Assembly (NCBI RefSeq): GCF_000010985.1
Contig: NC_013939.1
Coordinates: 773,501-837,500 of the forward strand
Length of the DNA: 64,000 bases
From: Deferribacter desulfuricans SSM1
Lineage (GTDB): Bacteria; Chrysiogenota; Deferribacteres; Deferribacterales; Deferribacteraceae
Reading direction: 5' to 3'
Shown: one piece after another, positions 8,300 through 18,795 of the stretch
How positions within the stretch are numbered: position 1 is the stretch's first letter
Layout: each line of letters begins with the position of its first letter
Translations under genes and position numbers: made by a program
Notes under the pieces: model-generated
Told to the model about the DNA's origin: nothing
The model's input: the letters and a program-made list of their open reading frames with translations, nothing else
The model's database searches: none

Positions 8300-10408
8300 T
8301 TATTCATAATTTTTTAGTTTTTTAATAAATATCCTCATTGAGTTTAGAACAGCTATTAGTGCCACACCCACATCCGCAAATACTGCCTGCCACATTGTAG
8401 CAGCCCCAGCTATACCCAAAGTAATAAAAATAACTTTTACAGCTAAAGAGAATATGATATTTTCCTTAGCATTTTTTTTGGTAAGTTTAGCAATTTCGAT
8501 AGCTTTTGGCACAGATATAGGGCTGTCATCCATTATAATTATATCTGCTGCTTCTATTGTGATACTACTTCCAATACCACCCATAGCTACACCTACATCA
8601 CTAACGGCAATCACTGGGGCATCATTGATCCCGTCACCAACGAAAACTACTCTTTTCTTTTTATTTTGGGCTGATAACTTTTCTTTAATTTCATTTACTT
8701 TTTTTATTTTATCTTGTGGGAGTAGGTTTGCATAAAACTCTTTAATCCCTATTTGATTTGCAATTTTTGAGGCAGCACTGTAATTATCCCCAGTCAGCAT
8801 AATTATATTTTGGATACCGAGTTTTTTAAGTTTATCTAAAGCTAACTTTGATTCGCTTTTCACTATGTCATCGATTAAAATGTATCCCAAGAATTTGTTA
8901 TCTACTGCAACATAAACTACAGAGTGGTCAACATCACAATCATCATGTTCTATATTCATAAGATGCATAAGTCCATCATTACCAACGAAAACAGTTTTTC
9001 CAAATACCTTTGTTTTTATTCCATAACCTTTAATTTCTTCATATTCTTCTATTTTATTTATATCTATTTCACCTTTGTATTCATTGAGTATTGCTTTTGA
9101 TATTGGGTGGTTAGAGTTAAACTCTGTATAAGCAGCAAATTTCAAGATTTCTTTTTCCGTAGCTCCGTTTTTAGTTACAATTTTATTTATTTTGAATACA
9201 CCTTCTGTTAAAGTTCCTGTTTTATCAAAAGCCACAGCTCCTGTATCTGTTAAAGCTTCTAAATGATTACTACCTTTTACTATAATTCCATTTTTAGCTG
9301 TTTTGCCTATCCCTGCAAAATAAGAAAGTGGTATCGAGATTACGAGCGCGCAAGGGCAGGAAATAACAAGTAATATCAATGCACGATAAATCCATAAAGT
9401 ATAGCTTTCCTGTAAAACTAATGGAGGTATAAAAGCTATAAAGACTGCAGTATAAACAACTATAGGAGTGTAGATTTTAGCAAATTTTGTAATAAATTTT
9501 TCGGTTTTTGACTTATTTTCTGTGGCATTTTCCACTAAATCTAAAATTTTAGATATTGTAGAGTCTGAATAAGGTTTTGTAACTTTTATTTTTAGGAGGT
9601 TACTATCATTAATCATCCCTGATAATATTTCATCGCCTTTTTTTACTTTTTTTAATTTGGACTCTCCAGTTAGTGCTGATGTGTCTATAAAACTCTCACC
9701 TTCTATAACTACCCCATCTAATGGAATTTTTTCACCTGGTTTTACTACTATTATTTCACCAGCATTAACTTCGTCTGGTTTTTTAGTGATATATTTTCCA
9801 CTTTTAATTACTGTTGCGTATTCTGCTTTTAGGGAAAGTAAATTGGTAATCGATTTTTTAGATCTATCTACAGCCAGATCTTGTAAAAATTCTCCAATGA
9901 TGTAAAAAAGCATTACCGCAACAGCTTCTGGTAACTCTTTGATAAAAATAGCACCAATTGTAGCAACAACAATTAGAAAATTTTCATCAAAAAGCTGTCT
10001 ATTTTTTAAGTTGTTCAATGATTTTAAAATTACAGGGTATCCAATTAAAAAGTAGGGTATAAGGAATAAAATATATTCTACAGTTAAGTTTGGGACAGAG
10101 ATGTTTTTATAAATTAATGCGATTATGTAGAAAAAGAGAGATAAAAATATTTTTGTAAGCATAAATTTTTTGTTAAATTGTTCGTTATCATTATTTATTT
10201 TACTAAAATCGATTAATTCAACACCTGGATCAGTGCTTTTTACTATTTCATTTGCTGTGTTGAAGTAGTCTTTTTTTAGGAGAACTGTTTTATTTGTAAA
10301 ATTAACATTAATAGTATTGTCATTGAGCCCTTTTTGAAGAGCTGTTTCGATTTTTGCAGCACAACTTGGACAATCTAAATTTTTTAGAATATATCTTCTC
10401 TTATCCAT
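8300..10408 (-). CDS. Heavy-metal P1B-type ATPase (Zn2+/Cd2+/Co2+ efflux)
   Basis: A 702-residue inner-membrane pump that expels soft divalent cations using ATP. Domains in order: a heavy-metal-associated domain (LDCPSCAAKIE, residues 11-21); membrane helices from about 83; the actuator loop TGES at 247-250; the intramembrane CPC metal site at 351-353 (SCPCALVISIP, the ZntA/CadA form); the phosphorylation motif DKTGTLT at 395-401; HP at 434-435; and GDGINDAP in the hinge. The start overlaps the upstream arsR gene by 8 nt. A zinc, cadmium or cobalt substrate is favoured over copper by the CPC context and the CzrA-like repressor. Confidence 0.93.
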   Translation of the reverse strand: MDKRRYILKNLDCPSCAAKIETALQKGLNDNTINVNFTNKTVLLKKDYFNTANEIVKSTDPGVELIDFSKINNDNEQFNKKFMLTKIFLSLFFYIIALIYKNISVPNLTVEYILFLIPYFLIGYPVILKSLNNLKNRQLFDENFLIVVATIGAIFIKELPEAVAVMLFYIIGEFLQDLAVDRSKKSITNLLSLKAEYATVIKSGKYITKKPDEVNAGEIIVVKPGEKIPLDGVVIEGESFIDTSALTGESKLKKVKKGDEILSGMINDSNLLKIKVTKPYSDSTISKILDLVENATENKSKTEKFITKFAKIYTPIVVYTAVFIAFIPPLVLQESYTLWIYRALILLVISCPCALVISIPLSYFAGIGKTAKNGIIVKGSNHLEALTDTGAVAFDKTGTLTEGVFKINKIVTKNGATEKEILKFAAYTEFNSNHPISKAILNEYKGEIDINKIEEYEEIKGYGIKTKVFGKTVFVGNDGLMHLMNIEHDDCDVDHSVVYVAVDNKFLGYILIDDIVKSESKLALDKLKKLGIQNIIMLTGDNYSAASKIANQIGIKEFYANLLPQDKIKKVNEIKEKLSAQNKKKRVVFVGDGINDAPVIAVSDVGVAMGGIGSSITIEAADIIIMDDSPISVPKAIEIAKLTKKNAKENIIFSLAVKVIFITLGIAGAATMWQAVFADVGVALIAVLNSMRIFIKKLKNYE

Positions 10409-10688
10409 GTCTTATATGCTCCAATGCGTTTTCAAAAAGCTTTTCCACGTGGTCATCATCTAAAGTGTAATAGATGTTTTTGCCGTCTCTTCTGCTTTTC
10501 ACAAGTTTTGCAACTTTAAGGTTATTTAGCTGGTGAGAGACAGCAGAAACGGAGATATTTAACTTATCAGCTATATCATTTACGCATAACTCTTTTTTGT
10601 CTAAGATACTTAAAATTTTGATTCTGGTTGGATCACCCAATATCTTAAAAAGATACGACAGTCGTTCGATTTCATAATCCTTTAACAT
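10401..10688 (-). CDS. ArsR/SmtB-family metal sensor with a CzrA-type alpha-5 site
   Basis: A 95-residue winged-helix repressor that should release DNA on binding metal, de-repressing the pump it overlaps. The recognition helix is NISVSAVSHQLNNL (about residues 44-57). The C-terminal helix has D78-x-H80-x10-H91-x2-H94, which reproduces the D-x-H-x10-H-x2-H alpha-5 zinc/cobalt site of Staphylococcus CzrA. The alpha-3 box reads ELCVND, so it keeps one cysteine but lacks the second Cys of the ELCVCD cadmium/lead site. Zinc or cobalt sensing is therefore inferred. The gene overlaps the ATPase start, and an operator-like palindrome covers its promoter. Confidence 0.93.
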   Translation of the reverse strand: MLKDYEIERLSYLFKILGDPTRIKILSILDKKELCVNDIADKLNISVSAVSHQLNNLKVAKLVKSRRDGKNIYYTLDDDHVEKLFENALEHIRHG

Positions 10689-10701
10689 ATAAAACTCCTA
10701 T

Positions 10702-10747
10702 ATTTGTTCATTTGTTCAAATTTATGATTGATAAAATGATTTGTCAA
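10702..10747 (-). promoter_or_regulatory. Promoter and ArsR-type operator of the metal-efflux operon
   Basis: On the minus strand TTGACA (10742-10747) and TAAATT (10719-10724) are spaced by 17 bp. Overlapping the -10 is an imperfect 20-bp palindrome at 10702-10721 (ATTTG...CAAAT with two TTGTTCA copies), resembling SmtB/CzrA operators. A repressor bound there would block RNA polymerase directly. Repressor binding is inferred from position and family. Confidence 0.65.
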
Positions 10748-10818
10748 GAAAAATTTCCTTTATTTTTCGATAAAAAAGAATTATTAGTTAAATAGTAAGA
10801 AAATATGGGAGATTTTTT

Positions 10819-11142
10819 ATGAATGTGATTTTTTTCAATATAATTTTTATAATAAATCAGCTGATGGTGTCTGCACACTTTTTAAGGCATTCAAATATTG
10901 TTTTAACGGCTTTTTTTATGATTTCTATCATTATAATTTTTTTTAATGAAAAGATTAAAAACAACCTTATTAAAACTCTTTCTATAATCAATATTCTTGT
11001 ATGGTTATTTACTATGTATCAAATTGTAAAAATTCGAATTGCATTTCATGAGCCGTTTATTAGAGTAATCATAATTTTGGGAGTAGTTATTATTTTAAAT
11101 ATAGTTACTTTATTATTTTATCCAAAAAAAATTAATCGTTGA
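10819..11142 (+). CDS. Small integral membrane protein of unknown function
   Basis: A 107-residue protein made almost entirely of four predicted hydrophobic helices (about residues 3-20, 24-42, 50-68 and 77-101) with short loops and a basic C-terminal tail (PKKINR). No family is recognised. A GGGAG ribosome binding site sits about 8 nt before ATG 10819, and codon composition matches the neighbours, so it is probably real. It is the first gene rightward from the metal-efflux promoter and lies 61 bp before leuS; whether it belongs to the leuS transcript is unknown. Confidence 0.6.
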   Translation: MNVIFFNIIFIINQLMVSAHFLRHSNIVLTAFFMISIIIIFFNEKIKNNLIKTLSIINILVWLFTMYQIVKIRIAFHEPFIRVIIILGVVIILNIVTLLFYPKKINR

Positions 11143-11203
11143 TTTATTCGTTTTATTTTTATAAATCTTATTATTACTGTAAAAATATCAGGAGGAAATA
11201 CGT

Positions 11204-13765
11204 ATGAAATACAACCCTGCGGAGATAGAGCAAAAATGGCAAAGTAAATGGGAATCTGAAAAGGTTTTTAAATGTGAAGCTGATAACAGCAAAAAGAAAT
11301 ATTATTGTTTAGAAATGTTCCCTTATCCATCAGGGAAAATCCACATGGGGCATGTTAGAAATTATGCAATTGGTGATGTGATAGCTCGTTATAAGTTGAT
11401 GCAAGATTATAATGTTTTGCATCCAATGGGGTGGGACGCTTTTGGTTTGCCTGCAGAAAATGCTGCTATAAAAAATAAAGTTCATCCTGCTAAATGGACT
11501 TATTCAAATATCGAATATATGAAAAAACAGCTTAAAATGCTTGGTTTGAGCTATGACTGGGATAGAGAAATTGCAACTTGTGATCCTGAATATTACAAAT
11601 GGGAGCAAAAAATATTTATTGAGATGTTTAATAAAGGGTTGGCTTATAAAAAGACATCGTTGGTAAACTGGTGCCCTGATTGTAATACAGTTTTGGCTAA
11701 TGAGCAGGTCGAAGATGGTAAATGCTGGAGATGTTCAAATGAAGTGGAGATAAAAGAGATTGAAGGATGGTTTTTCAAAATTACTGATTATGCTGAGGAA
11801 TTACTTGAATATACCTATAAACTTTCTGGTTGGCCAGAAAGAGTTCTTACAATGCAAAGAAACTGGATTGGCAAATCAGTGGGAGCTGAGATAGATTTTA
11901 AAGTTGATGGTATTGATGAAAAAATTACTGTTTTTACAACAAGGCCTGATACCTTGTATGGTGCCACATTTATGTCTATTGCACCAGAGCACCCTATTGC
12001 TAAAAAACTGTTGTCTGGTACTGAAGTTGAAAAGGATGGGTTAGCTTTTATAAATGAGATATTGAAAGAGGATAAAATTAGTAGAACAGCAGAAGATAAG
12101 GAGAAAAAAGGATTTTTTACGGGTAGATACGCTATAAACCCTGTAAATGGGATGAAAATACCTATTTATATAGCAAATTTTGTATTGATGGATTATGGTA
12201 CTGGTGCTGTTATGGCTGTTCCTGCTCATGACCAGAGAGATTTTGAGTTTGCTAAAAAGTACGGGTTAGACATTATTGTGGTAATTCAACCTGATGGTGA
12301 ACAGTTAGATCCTGAGAAGATGACAGAAGCTTATACCGGCCCAGGAAAAATGGTAAATTCAGGAAAATTTGATGGTTTGGATAATGAAAAGGGGAAAGAG
12401 GAGGTCATTAAATATTTAGAAGAGCTTGGAGTTGGTAAAAAAACTGTGAATTATAGATTGAAAGATTGGGGGATATCAAGACAGAGATATTGGGGTACGC
12501 CAATCCCTATAATTTATTGTGATGATTGTGGAGCTGTACCTGTTCCTTTTGAAGATTTGCCTGTTAAGTTGCCTACCGATGTGGAAATAACTGGTGCAGG
12601 CAATCCTTTAGAGCAGTGTGAGGAGTTTGTAAAAGTAAAATGTCCAAAATGTGGCAAAGATGCAAGAAGAGAAACTGATACAATGGATACTTTTGTTGAG
12701 TCAAGCTGGTACTTCTTAAGGTATTGTTCACCTCATTGTGACACGAATATTTTTGATAAAGATGAAACAGAATATTGGATGCCAGTTGATCAATACATTG
12801 GTGGAATAGAGCATGCTATCCTTCACCTATTATATTCAAGGTTTTACACCAAGGTGTTGCGTGATTTAGGCTATATAAATTTTGATGAGCCTTTTGAAAG
12901 ACTTTTGACTCAAGGTATGGTTTGTAAGGAATCTTATAGATGTGAAGAACACAACTGGTTATTCCCTGAAGAAGTTATCGATGGAAAATGTAAACATTGT
13001 GGTAGAGATGTAATTATCGGTAGAATTGAAAAGATGAGTAAGTCTAAAAAGAATGTGGTGGATCCTGAAGCCTTGATTGATCAGTATGGTGCTGACACAG
13101 CAAGACTATTTTCACTTTTTGCAGCGCCACCTGAAAAAGATTTGGAGTGGAGTGAGCAAGGTGTAGAAGGTGCTTTTCGTTTTATAAATAGGGTTTGGAG
13201 ATTGGTAGTTAATCATATAGATTTGATTAAAGAGTATTATGGTAAAAGTTATAATGTGGATGGAAAGCTTGAAAAAGAGATTTTATACCATACTCATTTG
13301 ACTGTTAAAAAGGTTACAAATGACATTGAGCGTTTCCAGCTTAACACTGCAGTTGCAGCTATTATGGAATTTACAAACAATTTATATCTAATAGAACCAA
13401 AATTAGCATCGGAGTCAGAAAAAGCTCTGTTTGCTGATGCACTTGTAAAGCTAATAAAGATTATTTCACCGTTTATACCTCATGTTGCTGAAGAGTTATG
13501 GAATAGGTGTGGGTTTGAAGGGTATGTATCAAAAGCTGACTGGCCAGCTTATGATGATAAATTTACTGTAAAAGATGAAATAACTATTGCTGTGCAAATA
13601 AATGGAAAAGTTAGGGCTCAGATTAATGTGCCAAGAGATATTGAAAAGGATGAAGCTATAAGGCTTGCTAAAGAAAACGAAAAGGTTAAGAACTATATTG
13701 ATGGTAAGCAGTTGATAAAAGAGATCTATGTGCCAAATAAGCTCGTTAGTTTGGTAGTTAAATGA
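11204..13765 (+). CDS. leuS: Leucyl-tRNA synthetase
   Basis: Charges tRNA-Leu with leucine in the cytoplasm. The 853-residue length is typical of bacterial LeuRS. Visible are the class I HIGH-equivalent ([12 protein letters not shown], near residue 45), a zinc-binding insertion (CPDC...CWRC), the CP1 editing domain ([12 protein letters not shown]), a second Cys motif (CDDC...CPKC), the KMSKS loop and the C-terminal anticodon and tail domains ([10 protein letters not shown]). The start at 11204 follows AGGAGG by about 8 nt. It begins a leuS-lptE-holA operon, overlapping lptE by 4 nt, the same order as in Escherichia coli. Confidence 0.97.
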   Translation: MKYNPAEIEQKWQSKWESEKVFKCEADNSKKKYYCLEMFPYPSGKIHMGHVRNYAIGDVIARYKLMQDYNVLHPMGWDAFGLPAENAAIKNKVHPAKWTYSNIEYMKKQLKMLGLSYDWDREIATCDPEYYKWEQKIFIEMFNKGLAYKKTSLVNWCPDCNTVLANEQVEDGKCWRCSNEVEIKEIEGWFFKITDYAEELLEYTYKLSGWPERVLTMQRNWIGKSVGAEIDFKVDGIDEKITVFTTRPDTLYGATFMSIAPEHPIAKKLLSGTEVEKDGLAFINEILKEDKISRTAEDKEKKGFFTGRYAINPVNGMKIPIYIANFVLMDYGTGAVMAVPAHDQRDFEFAKKYGLDIIVVIQPDGEQLDPEKMTEAYTGPGKMVNSGKFDGLDNEKGKEEVIKYLEELGVGKKTVNYRLKDWGISRQRYWGTPIPIIYCDDCGAVPVPFEDLPVKLPTDVEITGAGNPLEQCEEFVKVKCPKCGKDARRETDTMDTFVESSWYFLRYCSPHCDTNIFDKDETEYWMPVDQYIGGIEHAILHLLYSRFYTKVLRDLGYINFDEPFERLLTQGMVCKESYRCEEHNWLFPEEVIDGKCKHCGRDVIIGRIEKMSKSKKNVVDPEALIDQYGADTARLFSLFAAPPEKDLEWSEQGVEGAFRFINRVWRLVVNHIDLIKEYYGKSYNVDGKLEKEILYHTHLTVKKVTNDIERFQLNTAVAAIMEFTNNLYLIEPKLASESEKALFADALVKLIKIISPFIPHVAEELWNRCGFEGYVSKADWPAYDDKFTVKDEITIAVQINGKVRAQINVPRDIEKDEAIRLAKENEKVKNYIDGKQLIKEIYVPNKLVSLVVK

Positions 13766-14265
13766 AAAAATATTTTGTATTGTTGCTGGTGATATTTGTC
13801 CAGCTGTCCTGCGGATATAGGATAGCTGGACTTGATGATGTTAATGTAAAAGAAAGATTTTTTGTTTCTGATATTTTAAACTTAACATCTGAATCTGAAT
13901 ATACATCTGTTTTAACTTCTGAAATATATGATTTTTTTAGTAAACATAATTTACTAAGCAAGAGCAAAGAAAATTCAGCTCAACTTGTGGTAAGGTTAAA
14001 AAAAGTAAATTATGAAAGTAAAATTTTGCAGTCTTATTCAAGGGCCACATCTTCTGATTTAAATATCATTGTTGATATAGAAGTTAAAAAAGATGGGAAG
14101 AGTATTTACAAAAACACATTTACTGATTCAAACTCTTACATAATCAGTACTAACATTACAGAAACCTTAAACAATAGGAATGAAGCTTTTGTAAAAAGTA
14201 TAAACAATATTTTGATGGATTTTATAAATGACTACAAAGAAAAAAATATTAATAGCGGGAAGTGA
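13762..14265 (+). CDS. lptE: LptE-like LPS-assembly lipoprotein
   Basis: A 167-residue outer-membrane lipoprotein predicted to plug LptD in lipopolysaccharide export. It has a signal peptide ending in the lipobox VQLSC (Cys 17), followed by GYRIAG as in LptE proteins (CGYxxxG). The C-terminal part has alternating beta-type sequence and ends in a helical tail. Sequence similarity within LptE is low, so the call leans on the CGYR start, the size and position between leuS and holA, the classical LptE slot. The start is coupled to the leuS stop (4-nt overlap). Confidence 0.75.
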   Translation: MKKYFVLLLVIFVQLSCGYRIAGLDDVNVKERFFVSDILNLTSESEYTSVLTSEIYDFFSKHNLLSKSKENSAQLVVRLKKVNYESKILQSYSRATSSDLNIIVDIEVKKDGKSIYKNTFTDSNSYIISTNITETLNNRNEAFVKSINNILMDFINDYKEKNINSGK

Positions 14266-15106
14266 TAGTTTTATTTCTGATAGGTTAGATGAGTTAATTC
14301 CTGATGATGAAAATATTGAAATTAAGAGGTACAATGAGGAAAATTTTAATATTGAAGAAGTAGTTGATTTTATTTCTACAATATCACTCTTTTATGAAGA
14401 TAAATACTTAATTGTTAAAAATATTCATAAAATTAAAGAGTTAGAAGACAGTTTGAATTATTTTTCAGGTGAGTCAGAAGCACATATTGTGTTTACATCT
14501 GAAAACAATAATCTTATTAAATTATTTAAAGATCATTTTGAAATTATAAAAGAAACAAAACATTCATATAAAGATTTTGTAGTGCAGGTTATGGAAATTT
14601 TTAAGTCAAAAGGGGTTGATATTGAGTTTAATGAGGCTAAAGAGATTTATGAGCTATGTGGACGAAATATTGACTTGATAAAGCAGGAAGCAGAAAAGAT
14701 ATCAATCTTTTTTTATAATCAGAAAATTGAGAGCTTTGATGAAATTTTGAAACTTATAAGCTCCTCAAATGTTAATCTTGTATTCAAATTTTTGGATTCA
14801 TTTTATGTGAGAGATAAAAGAAAAACATTAGAATACTTAAATGAAATGATTTCGGCTCATGAAAATCTAATGATGGTGTTTTACATGCTTGCAAAAAGAG
14901 CTAATGAGATGTTTTATTATAAAATTAATCCAGAACTTGTTAGCGGTCATGCTTATAAAATTTCGCAAATAAAGTCAGCAGTAAGTAAGTGGAAACTTGA
15001 TGAACTTTCTCAACTAATAGAAAATTTATATTTTATTGATAAGAAATTAAAAATATCTACTATTTCTTTGGAAAATGAATTAATTTCATTAATCAATTCA
15101 TTGTAA
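14228..15106 (+). CDS. holA: DNA polymerase III subunit delta
   Basis: Clamp-loader delta subunit, which opens the beta sliding clamp. The protein has 292 residues with no Walker A motif, as expected for delta. A divergent AAA+-like N-terminal region (residues about 5-130) is followed by the conserved AKEIYELCGRNIDLIKQEAEKI-type segment (written in part) and the C-terminal helical collar domain (LMMVFYMLAKR). The start codon overlaps the end of lptE by 38 nt; no later in-frame start preserves the N-terminus. Assignment rests on domain pattern plus leuS-lptE-holA order. Confidence 0.82.
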   Translation: MTTKKKILIAGSDSFISDRLDELIPDDENIEIKRYNEENFNIEEVVDFISTISLFYEDKYLIVKNIHKIKELEDSLNYFSGESEAHIVFTSENNNLIKLFKDHFEIIKETKHSYKDFVVQVMEIFKSKGVDIEFNEAKEIYELCGRNIDLIKQEAEKISIFFYNQKIESFDEILKLISSSNVNLVFKFLDSFYVRDKRKTLEYLNEMISAHENLMMVFYMLAKRANEMFYYKINPELVSGHAYKISQIKSAVSKWKLDELSQLIENLYFIDKKLKISTISLENELISLINSL

Positions 15107-15286
15107 AAATTAAATTTCATTTTTGTAGTTGAATACACATCAATATATGCTTGACTTGATACTTACAAGTAAAATGCATTGAAAAGCAATTTTAGTAGCT
15201 ATAATTGCTATTATTGTATAACTCTCTTGTTTTATTTTTAATAACATTGTTTGTATTATTTAATAGAATATAAAGAACAAGTTTAC

Positions 15287-15314
15287 TTTACAATTTATAT
15301 ATCTGTGTTATAAT
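15287..15314 (+). promoter_or_regulatory. Sigma-70-type promoter of the three-gene secreted-protein operon
   Basis: TTTACA (15287-15292) and a perfect TATAAT (15309-15314) are separated by 16 bp, 18 bp before the start codon at 15333. The remaining upstream gap (15107-15286) is AT-rich and shows no other clear element. Confidence 0.6.
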
Positions 15315-15332
15315 TCATTAACGAGTGAGATA

Positions 15333-18300
15333 ATGAAAAAGTTATTAATAGCTGTTGCTATTTTAATAATTATTCTTACAAATGTTTATTCATTTGAAAT
15401 CAGTGATACTTATGTATATCTCCCTTCTTCAGAAGAAGTTACGAAATTATATGGTAAGGATTTTGTTGAAAGTAATGTGGATTTTTTACCTATTTATAAG
15501 AACAAAGTGGATTATGATGGATTAAAATCTTCTAAGCTTTTTGTAGAAAAAGGTACTAATAATTTCATTTATATTTTAATAAATTATACCAAAGATGCAG
15601 ATTCAGCTCTTACAACGTTTTTTCAAAATTTAGAGAGGGCATTTGCTGCGAGCGGTAAAAATAAAAAAGCAGAAAAATTAAACATTGGTGATAAGGGCTT
15701 CTTTATGCCAGGAGATATGGGGGTATATGGAGTAAAATATGGTAATTTTTTGATTAGAGTAAATTGTACTAATGTTTTTGATGGGAAGAAGGCACTTGTA
15801 TGGATTTTAGATAAAATTGTTAATAAAAAAAATTCTAACAATGTAAATTTGGCTAAGATAAAGTATTTACTGATAAATGAGCTTTATCTTCCCAAATCCA
15901 ATATTATAAACAAGGCTGGTGTTAAAAAGATTAAAGTAGGAATTCAGTTGTTAAATAATTATAAGGAAGTTTATTCTTCTGTTAAAGATTGTGAATTAAA
16001 TTTAAAGCAAGAGTTAAATAGTTTTAATGTAACGGTTAAATATCCTGTAAATAGAAAGTTTTTAGATATTTTGGATAAATTGAATGGTGGTAGTTTTTTT
16101 GTATTATCTATTTCTGGATATAAACCTTTGATTATAAATTTAGATAAGCAGGATTTTTATTTATTATCAGATCATATAGAGTATAGGCATGATTCTTCTT
16201 TGAGTATGGATCTTTTTAAAGAACCTGTTTATTGTAGTAAAAACGGTCATATAGATGAATCAGTATTGTTTAATAGAAAGCTTGGTAAATATTTTTGGTT
16301 AGTTAATTCAAGAACAGATTATATAACTATTGCAGAATACGATAAAAAGAGCGGAATTAGCAAAATACGATTAATTAATAACAAATATAAAGTTAAAAGT
16401 CCTAAGTTGATTCTTGATGATAAGGGGGATATTGTTGTAATACATGGCTATAAAGATGAGCTATATACAATAATCGATAATGAATTAGAGCCTATTGCAA
16501 AGCCAAATATTATAGGTGAGAAAAATTTTGATTTTGATCCATACAAATATTACCTTTTTAAAGGCGAATTGATTAGAGAAGGGGAATGGTTGGTCCCTTA
16601 CTATAGTTCTTATAATCAGATAAATATTATTCCTCCGTATTCTAATTATAGTTATGTGAGGGATTATTTTTGTGATAAACTAAAAGTAGTATCATGTGGT
16701 TATAATACGTTGAAAAAAGAAGTTTTGGCTAAAAATTTGAAGTTTGAAAATTCGGCTCAAGTTTATGTTTATTGGAAAGGAAGATTTGAAGTAAAAGGAG
16801 ACCTTAAGAAAAAACCAAGAACTGAAATATTAAGTAAAAGAAAAACTGATACTTGTAGCGAAGAAGTAACATCAATAGAGTATCAGTGCAATTCTTTTAA
16901 AGATTATTTTAATGGAATAAAAGTTGCTGATGTAGATATGACAACTGATGATTATCGAATGGAGTGTATAGAGGCAAGAGATTTGCCTGTGAATTGTGAA
17001 GGTAATCTTTTTGTACCTGTGAACTTTGGTGTTAAAATAAAATTTTGTGGACTTAACAAATGTATTATGAATAAGTATGAAGGTCCTTATGATGAGATAA
17101 GATATTGTGACAATGGAGTTATCAAAAGTAAGGAGATTCATCATTCTGGGTGGATAACTTTTGAAGATCAGAATCAAATGAATATAAAAGTTAAAGTAAA
17201 CAAAGTAAAATATAATGAAAAAGAAGATAACTTCTTTGTTTCAACTAAAAATGCAAAAAGATTGGTTTTTCATGGTCGTGTAATAAGCAAGGATGGAAAA
17301 CCTATTGTTGATTCGACAGTTTCTATAAATGGAAAAAGTGTTAAAACTGATAGTGATGGAAGATTTGAAATTATTTTTGATATCAATAAAGGATCAGAAG
17401 TAAAAGAATATGATTTGGAGTATACTTTATATAAGAAAATAAGTGGTTTAAATATTGAGCTTTTATCTCAAGAGAAAATTTATCCTAATGGTGGTTATTA
17501 TAAGATTAAAATAAGCGCTTTGAATGACAAAAAGCCTCTTAAAAATACGGAAATTTCAATAGAAAAAATAACTTCTTTTTATAGGAAAGATGGTAAACAG
17601 ATTTTCCCTTCAGGTTTTGAAAATGGTATGTTTATTGGAAAAAAAGAAGAAACAGATGATAAAGGTATATTGACTTTTAGCTTTAAATCTCCCGATTTTA
17701 AAGGTGATGGTATAAAGAAATTTCACAATATTCTTTTTCCAATATTTGCTGAAATAAAAGTTTGTGAAACTATAAATCATTATTGTGATTCTTTTAAAGT
17801 AATAATAGATGATCCTGCTCCTAAAATAGAAGTAAGAATCCCATCGGGTATTGAGGAAGGGGTTTGGCAATTAAAACCTTCTACTATAAAGATTGAAGAT
17901 CCAGACAGTAAAAATTTTACAATTCAGATTAGAGCATATGGCAGATTAAAAACAGTGGGTAGAGATACTATAACCAAGAAAAATGAGCCTCTTATATATA
18001 AAACTGATAAAAAATTTATTGAGTTTTACTATGAACCTTTAAAATTTGGAGACGATTTAGCTGGAAATTTACCAAACGTTTTGAAAATGTATTTAGATAC
18101 AAACTTGAATGTTTTATTAGGTTTTGTTGGAGTAGGAGGTAGTGTTTTAGCGGAAGGTGGAACAAAAGCATTAACTAATATTCCTGATTTTAAGATTAAA
18201 AATCTGGTTATTAAGACATCTATTTTGAATAAAGCTAATATTAATATAAGTAACAAAGAGACATTTTTAAAATATTTATATGATTCTTCAACTAAAGGTA

Positions 18301-18791
18301 TGTCTGCTTCTATGATGGGACTAACTTTGGGAGATATGAAGGAGGGCGTAACTACTCCGGATATTGTTAGTATTACTGATTGGAGTATAGGTTTTGTGGA
18401 TTTAATAGGCGGTTCTTTTTCTAATTCGATAACTCATAGTAAAGCTTTTAAGGTGAAGTCATTAGAAAAATTGGGGGGAGCTACTTTAAAGAAGTTTTCA
18501 AAATCTGGCTCTTTAAATAAATTAATAAAAGTTTTGAAAATTGATAAGTTAAGTAAAATTTTAGGAGAAAATAGTGGTTTAAGTGGAGCACTATCTGTGG
18601 AGTTGGCAAAAGCATTGTGGGCAAATGCAAAGACAACTTACGAGATTTTTAATCAATATAAACAGATAGCAGAATCATATCAGGATATAATTTTCGTTCC
18701 TGTTGCAATTAGTGTTACAGATGAATCTGGTTATGGTACGTCTGTTATTAGAAAAGTTGGTGTAAAAATTAATAAATTAAATAATTGGTAA
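15333..18791 (+). CDS. Large exported protein of unknown function with a carboxypeptidase-regulatory-like domain
   Basis: An 1152-residue protein with an N-terminal signal peptide (hydrophobic residues about 4-19, cleavage near VYS-FEI). I recognise no overall family. Residues about 480-620 are cysteine-rich, suggesting disulfides or bound metal. Residues about 643-690 look like a CarboxypepD_reg/peptidase-associated beta-sandwich (GRVISKDGKPIVDSTV, then TDSDGRFEI), followed by further beta-rich, Ig-like sequence. From about 905 onward it turns into a glycine- and alanine-containing, partly amphipathic region with GFVGVGGSVLAEGG and basic repeats. A cell-surface or periplasmic role is inferred. 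It heads an operon with two other exported proteins. Confidence 0.8.
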   Translation: MKKLLIAVAILIIILTNVYSFEISDTYVYLPSSEEVTKLYGKDFVESNVDFLPIYKNKVDYDGLKSSKLFVEKGTNNFIYILINYTKDADSALTTFFQNLERAFAASGKNKKAEKLNIGDKGFFMPGDMGVYGVKYGNFLIRVNCTNVFDGKKALVWILDKIVNKKNSNNVNLAKIKYLLINELYLPKSNIINKAGVKKIKVGIQLLNNYKEVYSSVKDCELNLKQELNSFNVTVKYPVNRKFLDILDKLNGGSFFVLSISGYKPLIINLDKQDFYLLSDHIEYRHDSSLSMDLFKEPVYCSKNGHIDESVLFNRKLGKYFWLVNSRTDYITIAEYDKKSGISKIRLINNKYKVKSPKLILDDKGDIVVIHGYKDELYTIIDNELEPIAKPNIIGEKNFDFDPYKYYLFKGELIREGEWLVPYYSSYNQINIIPPYSNYSYVRDYFCDKLKVVSCGYNTLKKEVLAKNLKFENSAQVYVYWKGRFEVKGDLKKKPRTEILSKRKTDTCSEEVTSIEYQCNSFKDYFNGIKVADVDMTTDDYRMECIEARDLPVNCEGNLFVPVNFGVKIKFCGLNKCIMNKYEGPYDEIRYCDNGVIKSKEIHHSGWITFEDQNQMNIKVKVNKVKYNEKEDNFFVSTKNAKRLVFHGRVISKDGKPIVDSTVSINGKSVKTDSDGRFEIIFDINKGSEVKEYDLEYTLYKKISGLNIELLSQEKIYPNGGYYKIKISALNDKKPLKNTEISIEKITSFYRKDGKQIFPSGFENGMFIGKKEETDDKGILTFSFKSPDFKGDGIKKFHNILFPIFAEIKVCETINHYCDSFKVIIDDPAPKIEVRIPSGIEEGVWQLKPSTIKIEDPDSKNFTIQIRAYGRLKTVGRDTITKKNEPLIYKTDKKFIEFYYEPLKFGDDLAGNLPNVLKMYLDTNLNVLLGFVGVGGSVLAEGGTKALTNIPDFKIKNLVIKTSILNKANINISNKETFLKYLYDSSTKGMSASMMGLTLGDMKEGVTTPDIVSITDWSIGFVDLIGGSFSNSITHSKAFKVKSLEKLGGATLKKFSKSGSLNKLIKVLKIDKLSKILGENSGLSGALSVELAKALWANAKTTYEIFNQYKQIAESYQDIIFVPVAISVTDESGYGTSVIRKVGVKINKLNNW

Positions 18792-18795
18792 TGAT

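Noticed and set aside
15333-18791. Polymorphic toxin
   Set aside because: The glycine-rich C-terminus suggested it, but no toxin domain, immunity gene or secretion signature (VgrG, RHS, TPS) is visible.
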